The notes under the pieces are model-generated. The model was given only the letters and a program-made list of their open reading frames with translations. It did no database searches and was not told the origin of the DNA. From the NCBI GenBank assembly GCA_950295325.1, contig OX485803.1, forward strand, positions 60,339,554-60,403,553: DNA of 64,000 nucleotides, read 5' to 3'. The DNA is from Polytrichum commune. Taxonomy: Eukaryota; Streptophyta; Polytrichopsida; Polytrichales; Polytrichaceae. Position 1 is the first letter of the stretch. Each line of letters starts with the position of its first letter. Positions 24,161-35,489 of this stretch are shown here, piece by piece. Made by a program: the position numbers and the translations under genes.

Positions 24161-24652
24161 CTTATGAAACCACCAGGTATCGGTGACAAAGAAACGCAAA
24201 TCTACCAAAATGATATATTTTAAAAATTTTAAATTTTAAATTTAATTTAATTTAAAAAATGAAATGCAATGATGTAGGTTAATTTCTTAATGAAGCAAAT
24301 CAATTGCTCATGACCATATGCTTGTTGTGAACCTAATGACAAACCACTCAAATGTTGGGGTCCAATCAAAGATAAATTGATGAATAAGGCTCACGTACCT
24401 TACACCTTTGCCAATCATTAAAACACATTATTGTTGTTATCTTCAAATGGTTTTTCATTGCAATTAAAAACACAAGTACATTGAGGGGGGGCATCAAGAT
24501 AGTGAGACGTGATGCAACCCCAACAACTTGCGGGTCACGAAACCGGCAGAAAAAACAACCGAATACTTTTTTACTTCGACCAAGTGTTGCAAGACAAACA
24601 CCCCAACACAAACACAATTGGCCGGCCTCATAAGGTTAAGGGAATGGGAGAG

Positions 24653-24675
24653 GGAGAGAGAGAGAGAGAGAGAGG
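24653..24675. repeat. (GA)n microsatellite
   Basis: A run of GA dinucleotides inside GGGAGAGGGAGAGAG context, slightly interrupted at the left side. Confidence 0.85.
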
Positions 24676-24736
24676 GAGGCAAGTATTGAATACGGACATA
24701 CCTCTCCTTTCATCCAACATGCAGCCCCGAAATATC

Positions 24737-25182
24737 GTAGCTCTCTAGCAACTTGGGCACCTTTTTACCTAATAATTAGTTAAAGTGCAAAAGTAAGTTA
24801 GGCAACCCAAAAAACAATATTCTAAAATTGAGCAGGTTCAAAAAGAAATTTAAAATAAGTTAGATATTCATCCAAGTCATTCCTATAATTTATGAATGCT
24901 TTTCCTAATTTCATCTATGGCGGCTATGATTAACCTAAACACTTCCCTTAACCAATATTCCTTACCCTGAAGTTTGTCTTTTATATGTATGTCAAGGTTT
25001 TGCTTTGTGTGAGAGTTATACGGAGTGGTCTTTGTAAGAGACTATGTCACTTGCATTATTTTGATTTTAGGCACTCTTTGAATTTTTTAAATTTTTTTTT
25101 GAACACTCAACGAAATTAATTTCCCAAAAATTTAGGCACCTTCAAAATTAATTATGTTTTGCCCAAGCTGCTAGAGAGCTAC
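24737..25182. mobile_element. MITE, family with GTAGCTCTCTAGC ends (copy 2)
   Basis: Left end GTAGCTCTCTAGCAACTTGG; right end reverse-complemented GTAGCTCTCTAGCAGCTTGG: 19 of 20 matching. The 446-bp body matches 9043-9475. The flanks hold an 11-base near-duplication (ATGCAGCCCCG at 24719-24729, ATGCAACCCCG at 25189-25199) a few bases outside the ends. If real, this would suit a Mutator-type element with slightly longer ends. Confidence 0.8.
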
Positions 25183-25298
25183 GGTAGTATGCAACCCCGG
25201 AGGTTATTTTTTTTGGGTTTATTTGACATCAGAATCCTTTTCAAAGATCTCAAATTAGTCAAGTGGAGGTCATTTGAGACAAGTTAACAACAAACTTA

Positions 25299-25786
25299 AG
25301 GCCACTTCACACTATGGCCGAAGGTTGAGAGACTATCGATTTCCACCAATCAAATTACAAGAAACCAAGAATTCGGCCTCTCGACCCTTCACACTAGAGA
25401 CCAAAGTCCAAAGGCCGTCGCTCCCCAAAATGTCTACTTTTTGACCAAGGCGACATACTCTCGAAGGAAATTTGGGTCAGACAGGAATGGGAACCCAAAC
25501 TATGGTCCAGAGGCCGTTGATTTTTTTTCATTCAAAAATAAAAATTTGATAAGATCTTAGCCGTTGGATTGGAGGGGTTGTTTTGGGTTGGGAATAAAGT
25601 GGGATGTCCTTCTAGGGTTTGGACATTGGGCTTGGCCTTTGGAGGCTTCACACTATGCCCGGCCAAAGGTTACAATTCCCAAATTTTATTGGTTATTTTC
25701 AACCCATTTCTTTGGACTCTCAACAAAGTTTGGCCATTCAATCCCATGGCCTCTCGACTTGGACGGCCATAGTGTGAAGCGGCCCT
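25299..25786. mobile_element. MITE with GGCC-CTTCACACTATGGCC ends (copy 1)
   Basis: Left end AGGCCACTTCACACTATGGCC and right end GGCCATAGTGTGAAGCGGCCCT are inverted repeats. The internal text (AATTCGGCCTCTCGAC, AACCCAAACTATGGTC, CATTTCTTTGGACTCTCAAC, TTGGCCATTCAATCCCATGG) reappears inverted at 54687-55142. The apparent ORFs are shadows. A composite host fragment follows (25805-25860). Confidence 0.8.
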
Positions 25787-25804
25787 TATAGATGTCAAGT
25801 TTTT

Positions 25805-25860
25805 ATGTTGGATGGATGAGAGGTACACTCCTGTACGATAATTCCCTCTCTCCATAAGTT
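25805..25860. repeat. End fragment of the GAGAGG-AATT MITE family
   Basis: TTATGTTGGATGGATGAGAG followed by TACACTCCTGTACGATAATTCCC and CTCTCTCC matches the right end of the elements at 38170-38417 and 48453-48695. Confidence 0.6.
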
Positions 25861-26094
25861 AGGGTAAGTTTTACACTAGTGCCCACGGACAATGACCACC
25901 ACTTTCTCATACATAAGGGCTACCTCCTTTCGTGTGTCCTGCAAGTCTTCGATGAGGATGATCAACCGCATCTAGTTCCTCTCATTGGTTGAGAAATAAG
26001 TGACAGTCCCACAAGTTTGTTTAAAATATGGTCACCAAAATTAAGAGTGACCATGTCATAAAGTGGATGACAAAGTGATACGAAATCCTAAGGT

Positions 26095-27265
26095 AGACAT
26101 GTCAAATTTAGTTACTTATCTTAATTTTACACTTACATTTGAATGATATGTGGTTAATTTAGGTGTGGCTCCAAGGATGGATACCAAAATGGCATATGTT
26201 TAAATGCAATTGAACTATATGCTAAAAATATGATCATCATTCTAGGTTCATTAGCCAACGTGATTGGAGAGAGCCACATGATCACTTAATGAGTAGGAGA
26301 ATCTTCATTTTGATCATGAATGTGATATTCATACGAGCTCCAAAACTTATGAGGCAAATGCCTACAAACACAGTCTGGAATTGCTAACCATCTTGTGCTA
26401 ATCATTTTCTTCATATCCTAGGATCAGCAGGTTAGTCAACAAAAAATTCAAAAAATAAATAAAACCATCTATGTCTTTACATGTGCAGAATTGGGTGATA
26501 CTTGGTAGTCACTTAGATTTTGCAGGGAGAGAACCCAAATAGGTTGTCTAAACAAGAAATGATGGTGACCATGTCATGAAGCCACCCAATTTCATTGATA
26601 TCTATTTTTACAATATTTTCTTCATATTTTCTTTACTTTATTTAGATATTGAATTTTGATTTTCACTAAAAAAAAACACTATGTCCTTATCTATAGTAAG
26701 TCCATTTTACAATATGTTCCATGGCCAAGGCTTTTAAAAATGAGCTAAGGGTTTTCTCACGATCATGGCTTTGGACCGCCGACCATGACTAGAAGGAATC
26801 CTAAATTCTGACAACCCTTAGTCGTGTGTGGAAAATGGCCCTAAGCAAATGTCTTTGAATAAGGTTGGGAATATGTGGGACTATTCAACCTTCAACATCC
26901 TAAGTATGGAAGACTATCTCACCTTAAGGTAGATGTGTGTTATTGGATATTTTTCTCTTTGCACCCATAATTGTGCAATTAGTGTAAGATGATTAGCAAA
27001 AACCAAATTGTGCCCGTTGTTGCTTGCTTCATAATTTTGGAGCTCATATAAGTATCCTATTCATGATCAAAGTGAAGATTCTCGTGCTCATTAAGTGGTC
27101 ATATACATACCCCAATCGTGTTGGCTATTGAACCTAGGATGGCTAACATATTTTGAGCATGCACTCCAATCTCTTCAAACAAATGTCAATTTGGTGCCCA
27201 AATTTAGATCCACACCTTTCCAAATGGAAAATACCATTCAAATATAGGTTCAATTATTATTGCTA
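26095..27265. mobile_element. Foldback element, larger copy
   Basis: Left arm 26095-26440 and right arm 26935-27265 are inverted relatives. The left has TTTGAATGATATGTGGTTAA, GGTGTGGCTCCAAGGATGGA, CACTTAATGAGTAGGAGAATCTTC and ATACGAGCTCCAAAACTTATGAGG. The right has the inverse series (CATAATTTTGGAGCTCATAT, TCGTGCTCATTAAGTGG, TTGGTGCCCAAATTTAGATCC, ACCATTCAAATATAGG). The 500-bp centre shows no gene. Confidence 0.6.
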
Positions 27266-29639
27266 TGTTGGAATTAGGCACATGTAAACAATGGAAAACG
27301 GCAAGTGATCACTACTACTGGTGCACTAGACTAGGAGTAAATGATTCTTGAGTGGATCTAAACTGACTATTTATAAACGTGGTGGTCCAAAAAGGATGCA
27401 AAGATAGACCACATGCAGTGAGTGGCCGGATAGGTCATGTTTCACACCACTTGGTATCAATTTTGGGTGCCATTGAGTTAACCGGTTTGTGTGCATTTGT
27501 ATGCAAAGTGAGATATTTCAATGCTCAAATTAGGGAGAGTCGACTCTACTGTACAAGTAGGGGGGGAGGTTGACTTACTTCCTTCTTTGAGAAAATATAA
27601 TTAACTATTTACTTGGAATAAAAATATGAAACAACTTGCATTCCTCATCATTTCCTCTACTCCATCTCTGAAAAGTATTGCACAATATTCATCCACTCTT
27701 TATGGCAGGGTCAGCGTATTGTCACCGTTTTCCGTATTTCTATTTCACCTTATGTCAATGCTGCTCATTGTAGTGGACCTCAACTATATATTAAATATGG
27801 CCACTAGTGTGGGTGTAGTTAATAGCCCAACTCACTATACAAAGTGTCCCTTCCTATGTATAAATTGTGGTTTCAATTTAGTTTTTTGTTTTGAAATCAC
27901 AATGTTGCAAATTTACTCAGATGTGAAATTTAGATACTAATTTATGTACTAGGACAGTATTACAACACACACCAATTATGTACACAAAAAACACACATAT
28001 TAGTGCAGGGGTTTGCAATTTGTTTGGCATACAGTATTCATATATAAGGCAAATTGTGACGGCAAGTTTACGGTTTGTGTCATGGATAGCAATGACTAAA
28101 TTAGTGTAAGCTATGTGGTTTGTTTGTGGGCACTTGCAACTCCACATACAATCTTGGCCGTTGGATGTCTCGTATAGTTAGCAATTGTATATCACAAAGA
28201 TTGCCATTTCAAGTTCTAGCATTAGAGTTGAGATGCAAAAGTATAGGAAGTCAGTGGGAAGTGAGTGAAGACTCTCTTTATCTTTAAGTGATCATTCATG
28301 TCCTCTTAAATGTGTTACTTATTGAGCCGCAGATGGTGTCTATATTGTAAACACATAATCCTATTCCATCATAACTTGTGTCTTTTTGGTGCTTGTTCTT
28401 AATTACAAGCCTTGTTGTATACCATTCATATAAGGTAGACAAACATGTTTCCGATAACCACCCAATCGGAATACATAGAGCCCCCTAAAACCATGAAGTT
28501 CCACACTTCTAGTTGTCATTTTGTAATTCGAAATGTTGGAAATAGATAGTGACTAGGTGAGAGAGAACAATCTTAGCCACTGAAGAATTTAACGTGATGG
28601 AAAAAGTAAGTGAAAACGACACGGATTTGGGTTCCTTAAAAAGGGTATTGACTACACTGAAGTTTCTGTCTATCAATTTTCAAAAATAGGTTAGGAGAGA
28701 ATCTTGCCTTTGAAAAATCTACTATAATTTCAATAATTCAAAGCTACTTGTGGATTTTTTTTTTGTTAAACGTGGTGATATTGATTCCCAAACTAGTGAA
28801 AATTTACTCCAGTATCAGACTTGCACCACACTCATGCGAAATTGCTTAAAGTTATTGAAAATGGAATTGTCTAACTTATAAGTGTTTGATTCGGAAGAGT
28901 GACCACACATGGCCCACAAACCTTACTCGAAAGCTTGATGTGGCCCATGGTTGCCTCATAATGGCACACGAGCTCGTAGTTTTTGACTTGATTTCGTACA
29001 CGAACATTTGAAAGAGCAAAAACAACGAGGAAAGTGCCAACTACGTCCCGAAAATTGTGAGTCACGGAGAAGGAAACTACAACTTGCACTTTCTTTACCA
29101 AGAATGTGGGTGGCCAACCAAAGAGAAGATTGAGGTCGTGTGTGTGGTCTAGAATCGGTTGGGCCACACACACACACACACACTCCTTGTGCCAAAATAT
29201 TCACAAGCTTCCCACCCAACCTACTACTAACTTAAGGTACTCTACGACTTTCCAATGTGTGCTCAAACATTGAAAAACTTGGGGAAGTGCTTCCCATTGA
29301 GCCCCACCGTTGACAAGGCTCGCCTTGCACCCTAGCTCCTCCTCCTCCTACTACCGATTCACCAAATATTTATTCTTGTGGAAGTACAAGCTTCCGGGTT
29401 CTCGTAACGGCTTGGGATCTCGGCATTCAATGCGTGGGGAATGATGCCCGGTTGCATTATTGGGAGCATGGTAGGGCCGCCCTCAATGCACACTTCCACG
29501 TGGACGTGCCATTGACCGCCCTAAAGACCAATTTCTTTTCACTTGCGTGCTCCCCAAAAGCTTCGGAAGCCTTCACACGTAAGGTAGATGGTGGGTCTTT
29601 TAATTTACCGGTTAAATTTCTCCGATTGGCCCACTTCTC
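27266..29639. other. Intergenic DNA, repeat fragments and a GC-richer patch
   Basis: 28160-28450 is a diverged arm of the foldback family (GTGTCTTTTTGGTGCTTGTTC, TATACCATTCATATAAGGTAGAC). A (CA)10 run lies at about 29165-29183. 28900-29640 is GC-richer with an open plus-strand frame (29434-29643) lacking motifs. No gene is supported. Confidence 0.4.
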
Positions 29640-29985
29640 CTAGGATTTGAAACACGTGATTAGTACAAAATGGTTAGCAAATCCACATCGAGGTTGTGGC
29701 CACTTTCCTCACGATTTTCGGAGACCGGTTAAGTATCTGAATCCTTATCAAAGTCAAGATTTTTGCGCTCGTTAAATGGTCATACATGTTTCTCTCAATT
29801 GTGTTGGCTATTGAGCTTAGAGTGGTTGTTAGAATTTGAGCATGCAGTCTAATCTCTGTTAAACATATGTCTTTTTGGTAACCGTTCTTGGAGCCACACC
29901 AAACCACATACCACTCAAATATAGGTGCTCTGATTAAGATATGGAATTGCATTAGGCGTGTCTACCTTAACTTAAATCCCATATA
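29640..29985 (+). repeat. Foldback-family arm
   Basis: Matches the right arm at 11290-11526: AGTATCTGAATCCTTATCAAAG, TTGTGTTGGCTATTGAGC, GCATGCAGTCTAATCTCTG, CATATGTCTTTTTGGTAACC, ACCACATACCACTCAAATAT. Confidence 0.65.
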
Positions 29986-31248
29986 TTAGATCAGGTTTGA
30001 TTTGGAGGAACCCTAGTGCTTGTCCTCAACAAATCTCATGTAAGTTTCTTTCAATGGGTAATTTTGTAGTTTTTCTATCTCCTCTATTATCGTAATTGTA
30101 CCTAGAATCAACATTTTAAACGTGTGAACATGTTTATTATTCTCAGATTGCCTTAATACTTTTTGATTGTTGGTGAAAATTGCAAGAGGCTTTCAAGATA
30201 TCAAAGCATGTAGTGTCAAAATATTGTATGATTAAAGTTTTGGATTTTCAATTTGATAATTATAGGTTCTTCTAATCCAATATTAGGTTTTTTTGTTCAA
30301 TTTTTTTTCATTTTAGGCCATAATTGGTGGGGTTGTTTTGGGTAAGGTTCACGATGAGGTGTAGTTATCATAATTTGTTACAATACATGGTAAGGGTTTC
30401 CTTCAACAAACATGAGTTGAGCACACCCATTATGAATAGTGTTATTGGTGGAATGCAACCTAATCTCAATCAAAGAATGGTATGAGGATATTATGGACAC
30501 TACCTACCTATGTTTTATTTGGGGATAATTGTGTTGATTTGACCATGGCCCTCTTGCTAACACACGTGTTGTTCAGAACCGTGTTATTTGCAAGTCCATG
30601 TTTTCTATTGGTATTAGTGCACATGAAAGAAAGTCCACCTTGTGGCTCCCACGTTTGTCACCTATGCCACCAATCAAGAGTATTAAGCATATTGACTTGC
30701 ATTCATATCTGTGACATGCATGTCTCACTTGGTCAATTAACAAAAATAAATCTCCATTAAACCTTCAAGGCATATGCCCTTTGGTATACGTTGAATGTAT
30801 CTTACTTGACCAGGCATATGATAATGGATGATTCACACCTAATATGCTCAAGTTGGTTCCAATTTGAGTTGGGATCATATGTTAGGACAAATCGGTGGGC
30901 TCTTGTTGAGTAAGACTCTTTAACATAAGTGTACACATCTCCCACTTGCATCGTACATATTTTTTACACAAGCAATTCTACTAAGAGGGTTGCTTTTATA
31001 TTATTTCTCTTGATATCCGTGCTTTGAAGGATTGCATATACCTAATTGGAGCTAGAAAGATTAAGTCAAAATCTAGAAGGAGGATTTCGCATCACATATT
31101 GAAACAGGCCAAACCGCTTTAAACACACTTCCAAATGCCATCATATATAATCATGCTTACCTAGATGCCCTTTGATGGGGCTTTGGTGCCTTACAATTTT
31201 ATTAATTTTGGAAGACATGATGGATGAACATTTTTCCACACATCGTCC

Positions 31249-31294
<46 letters not shown>

Positions 31295-33163
31295 TGTATG
31301 TATATAGAGTACACAATTTTGAAATCTCAAATTTAGACACCGTGAGAAGTTTCTATGGATGGTCAAAGTGCATTGAGTGGGGTGATTCAAGTGCTAAGAC
31401 ATGTGTCCATTTAAGACATGAAGCTACTCACCTCTATCTTTCAAGGATTGCAAGACAACCTTATTAAAATTTAATGGCCTAACCATTCCCAAAAATGATT
31501 CTCAATTCCAAATGATTGAATTCTAGCTCTAAGTCCAAGTACTTGTGCATCCAAATGTAGCTTTTGAGATTGTCTACCACATCAACCGAGCTTGAACATG
31601 AACCACTGTGTACGTTGAAAAACCAAAATTTTGAGGAAGATGGAAAATTAAATGCCCACCTATAGTGCATCGAAGGCCCTTGGCTTAGAAGGTGAGTGGA
31701 CGGCAATTGTTAGTAATCCACAATGAACAAAGTTCGGCTTATAGGTACATATGGGAGTCTAAAATTTGCAAATATGAAGATTTGTTTCTAAGGACATCTA
31801 TGAATCACAACTCAATAATTTCAAAGGTATTCATGTTGGTTCCAAACATGTTTAGCACAAATCTCATAAAAATAGATTTGTTACTAACTTGAACTTCAAA
31901 AATGCATTGACATATCTAGTAGAAGTATCAAAAACCTAGAAGTGTCACTGGTGATAAGTCATTCACCTCAAAAGTGATAGAGTTAGTTCTAAGTTCCTTA
32001 AAGAGGGATGATTGTGGGTTTGATCCTTCTTTGAGAAAACTTTCTATTATGAGCTTGTTAGCTCGTCATGTATCATAGCTTATATTTGAAAGTTGGTTGA
32101 AATTTTTGGGACCTTCTCTTTCTCTTTCAATGTTTTTTAGAGAATATTAAGATATGATGTAGGGTATGTGTATGAGACCCGTTGTCTTAAATCTTGGATC
32201 AGCTTATACAAGGCTAGCTTGGCCCACCCATCCTAGTAAGACAAACCAGAAAAACCGGTTTTTGATAGGCCGACACCACTCTTTGTGCATGGTAATATAA
32301 GCATTAAGAAAACTTGGGTGCCTTTGTGTTTATTTCTCATAAACTCGGGATATGGGACTAAACCCATGGTTTCATCTGCTTTACTTTACAAATAACTCTA
32401 ATGTGAGAGACTACCTATGGGTAGATTTAGTAAAAAAGCTCAAGGCTTAGCAAGGATCTTTGCTCAAGCTCCATAACCTTAGTAGACTTGAATGTGCACT
32501 GCATATAAGTAGTGTGTCTCCTCATGCATTGGTTGTTGGGGGGGGGGGGACACTCTAGATTTAGTGGTAGGGCCACTTATGGGATTTGTGTAGGATGCTT
32601 TATTGCCGACATGTAAGCCTGTACTAGCTACCCTAGGGTGCCTAATGTATGTCCTACACATTTCAAGGGCAACCCATGAAAAAACTAATCGGACGATCTA
32701 AAGAAACATAACATTACTCAACTCCTTGGTAGCATTTCGTGGGACCACGTATTGGACAAGAATAATTGTCCTCTAATTCTAGAATCTCTTGTTTATGTGG
32801 AGCACTTAGGCTATGTACTAGGGAGTTTTCAATAGGAAACTATAAATTTAGTTTTTTGATTGCAACCGATTTGTTTCAAAAGATACTATCATCTAGTTGC
32901 TTAATAATGTTACAAATAAGAAATAAAATTTAGAAAAGTAAATGTCACAAAGATTTCATTAAATAATCACGTACATTTGACCAACTCTTAAAGCCATAAA
33001 ACACATACATGATTATGTCTTATTAACTTTGTTATCGATTTATTTTTTCAGCATCTTAAAATTATACATTCCTAAAATGAGTATTCAAATATACTAGAAA
33101 GAACGCAATGTCAATCATTATAAAATAATTTTCCTATATTAGAGGTTTACAAGCTTTTCAAAA
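29986..33163. other. AT-rich intergenic DNA, no gene seen
   Basis: About 3.2 kb without convincing coding sequence on either strand. It contains the CA microsatellite at 31250-31290 and a G-run at about 32538-32548. Confidence 0.45.
31250..31290. repeat. (CA)20 microsatellite
   Basis: An uninterrupted CA run followed by TGTATGTATGTATATA. Confidence 0.95.
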
Positions 33164-33474
33164 CACTAGAAGAAAAGTTGTCCATTACAACCATCCGTTG
33201 CAACATGGCAAGGAAATACATAAATACATTATCCTAATTGTCAACAAAAAGTTTTTGGTTGCGATTGACAACCAAAAACCTTCACTAAAACAACTGAGTA
33301 TATATTCTAGCTCATGGCGAGAAAATACAAAAATCAATCATTGCAATTTTCAACCATGAATTTAATAAACCTACAATGAAAAATTAAAATTATTAGTTTC
33401 AATCGTTTTCTTGCCATGAGTTGCAATGAAGTAAGTGCAACGGAAGGTTGGAATAGACAACTTTTCTTCTTGTG
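33164..33474. mobile_element. CACTA-like miniature element
   Basis: Left end CACTAGAAGAAAAGTTGTCC; right end, reverse-complemented, CACAAGAAGAAAAGTTGTC. That is 18 of 19 matching. The flanks are AAA on both sides, consistent with the 3-bp target duplication of the CACTA superfamily. 311 bp, no open frame, so a non-autonomous element that would depend on a CACTA transposase such as the one at the right edge of the window (inference). Confidence 0.75.
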
Positions 33475-33836
33475 AAAGGGAAATACTCCAATGCACATGG
33501 CTTTAAATCCTAATAACTCTCTTGCATGGACAATAGCATCTACACCTATGACATTGTTGCCCTCATAGCCAACAAAACTCTTCTCATGCACCTGCTAATT
33601 TGTAGCCAAACCGGATCCAAGTTAGTCCTCTTTTTGAGGTTCCTTAACTCAGAACGGGGGACCAAACGGGGGAAGCACATGTATCTTTCATATTCACTAA
33701 CGGTGGGTACGTATGTGTAACCCCAAAAGCATGCCTCCTTCTTTTTTATAAAACAAGAACTCCACATCCGCTCAATTATGGAAGCCTTCTCGAACGACAA
33801 GTGTACTATCACCTTTGCAATTTAACTTGAAAGGCT
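33475..33836. other. Intergenic spacer
   Basis: Contains ACGGGGGACCAAACGGGGGA near 33655. No gene or repeat is recognised apart from the start of the next array. Confidence 0.35.
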
Positions 33837-35350
33837 CATGCCCCGATCACACCAAACTTTCCGTCCGGTTCCAACCGGTGAAATTGTTGGGGATTATGTT
33901 GAGAAACACATGTTGGCCCACCATTTTTCCCACTGTTACATCTTGAGATGTCGACGGATGGTGTCAAGAAGTGGCCGGTGTGAAATGGCACAATGGGTAA
34001 TGCTCCTAAAGTCTTCAACTTCAACCAGTTCTTTCTCATGCCCCGATCACACCAAAATTTCCGCCCGGTTCCAGCCCATGAAATTGTTGGGGATTATGCT
34101 AAGAAATAGATGTTGGCCCACCACTTTTCACACTCTTACAGCCGGAGATGCCGACGGATGGTGTCAAGAAGTGACCGGTGTGAAATGGCAGGATGGGTAA
34201 TGCTCCTAAAGTCTTCAACTTCAACTAGTTCTTTCTCATGCCCCAATCACACCAAAATTTCCGTCCGGTTCCAGCCTCGGGGGGGGGGGGGGGGGGTAGT
34301 CATTGGTTGGAGTAGCAATATACGTGCGAACAAATGATAGGGTATTTTAAAAACATGGGGGCAAAAAATTATAAATGGACTTAAGAGTAATATAGGGTAT
34401 CAAAAATGGCATTGGACATCTTTAAAGTACTATAGGGTATGGAATAATAGGTAATTTGGAATTATAAGTAATGCAAGCCATTTTTCTATTAACCCAAAGT
34501 AAAAATTTACATAATGATAGCATGTGAAAAAAATAAGAGAATTGAAAGTAATACCCCCTATAAAATAGTGGTTGTTCGCACCTATATCCTTAACTTTTTA
34601 ACACACTGCCCCCCCCCCCCCCCCGAGGTTCCAGCCCATGAAATTGTTGGGAATTATGCTGAGAAATAGATGTCGGCCACCACTTTTCACACTGTTACAT
34701 CTGGAGATGCCGATGGATGGTGTCAAGAAGTGGCCGGTGTGAAATGGCACGATGGGTAATTCTCTTAAAGTCTTCAACTTCAACCCATTCTTTCTCATGC
34801 CTCGATCACACCAAAATTTCCGTCCGGTTCCAACCCGTGAAATTGTTCAGGATTATGCTGAGAAATAGGTGTCGGCCCAACACTTTTCACACTGTGACAT
34901 CTTGAGATGCCGACGGATGGTGTCAAGAAGTGGCCGGTGTGAAATGGCACGATGGGTAATTCTCCTAAAGTCTTCAACTTCAACCAGTTCTTTCCCATGC
35001 CCCGATCACACCAAAATTTCCACCCGGTTCCAGCCCGTGAAATTGTTGGGGATTATGTTGAGAAATTCATGTTGGCCCACCACTTTTCACACCATTACAG
35101 CCGGAGATGCCGACGGATGGTGTCGAGAAAGAAGTGGCCAATGTGAAATGGCACGATGGGTAATTCTCCTAAAGTCTTCAACTTCAACCAATATTTTCTC
35201 ATGCCCCGATCACACCAAAATTATCGTCCGGTTCCAGCTGTGAAATTGTTGGGGATAATGTTGAGAAATAGATGTTGGCCCACCACTTTTCACACCGTTA
35301 CAGCCGGAGATGCCAACGGATGGTGTCGAGAAAGAAGTGGCCGGTGTGAT
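33837..35350 (-). repeat. 200-bp tandem array, about 5.75 copies
   Basis: The landmark CATGCCCCGATCACACC (with small changes) recurs at 33837, 34037, 34237, 34796, 34996 and 35200. The period is 200 bp, with one copy 204 bp (extra AAAG in the GTCGAGAAAGAAGTGGCC part) and the third copy enlarged by an inserted 350-bp element plus its 10-bp duplication. The array ends abruptly after GAAGTGGCCGGTGTG. On the minus strand each unit begins ATGAGAAAGAACTGGTTGAA and contains part of the CCGGTTGA-family sequence. Complete 67-codon minus frames survive at 33836-34039 and 34795-34998; others have stops. Confidence 0.9.
34277..34626. mobile_element. Mutator-like MITE inserted in the tandem array
   Basis: The array unit is interrupted after GGTTCCAGCC (34267-34276) and resumes with the same GGTTCCAGCC (34627-34636), a perfect 10-bp target duplication. 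The 350-bp insert starts TCG followed by about 17 G and ends with a long C-run and GA. The inverted ends continue inward (left ATATACGTGCGAACAA and TAGGGTATTTTAAAA; right inverse ATATAGGTGCGAACAACCA and TATAGGGGGTATT). A 9-11 bp duplication is typical of Mutator-like elements. No coding capacity. Confidence 0.85.
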
Positions 35351-35489
35351 GAGCCCCTCAAGGACACAAGCTGGCTGATCCAAAGTTAGGCATTATTGAG
35401 CCTGTTCAATCAGCGCTAAATAAGTGTTCTGTTGCTGCTCGTTGCGGCGCTTCAGTGCTTGTGGTTGGCCACTTTGCAGTGGAGCATGT

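Noticed and set aside
31930-32040. tRNA-like or SINE-like text around GTGGGTTTGATCCTTCT
   Set aside because: It resembles a B-box, but no cloverleaf, A-box at the right distance or A-rich tail could be made out.
33837-35350. CRISPR array
   Set aside because: The period is 200 bp with no unique spacers, and the context is a plant nuclear genome.
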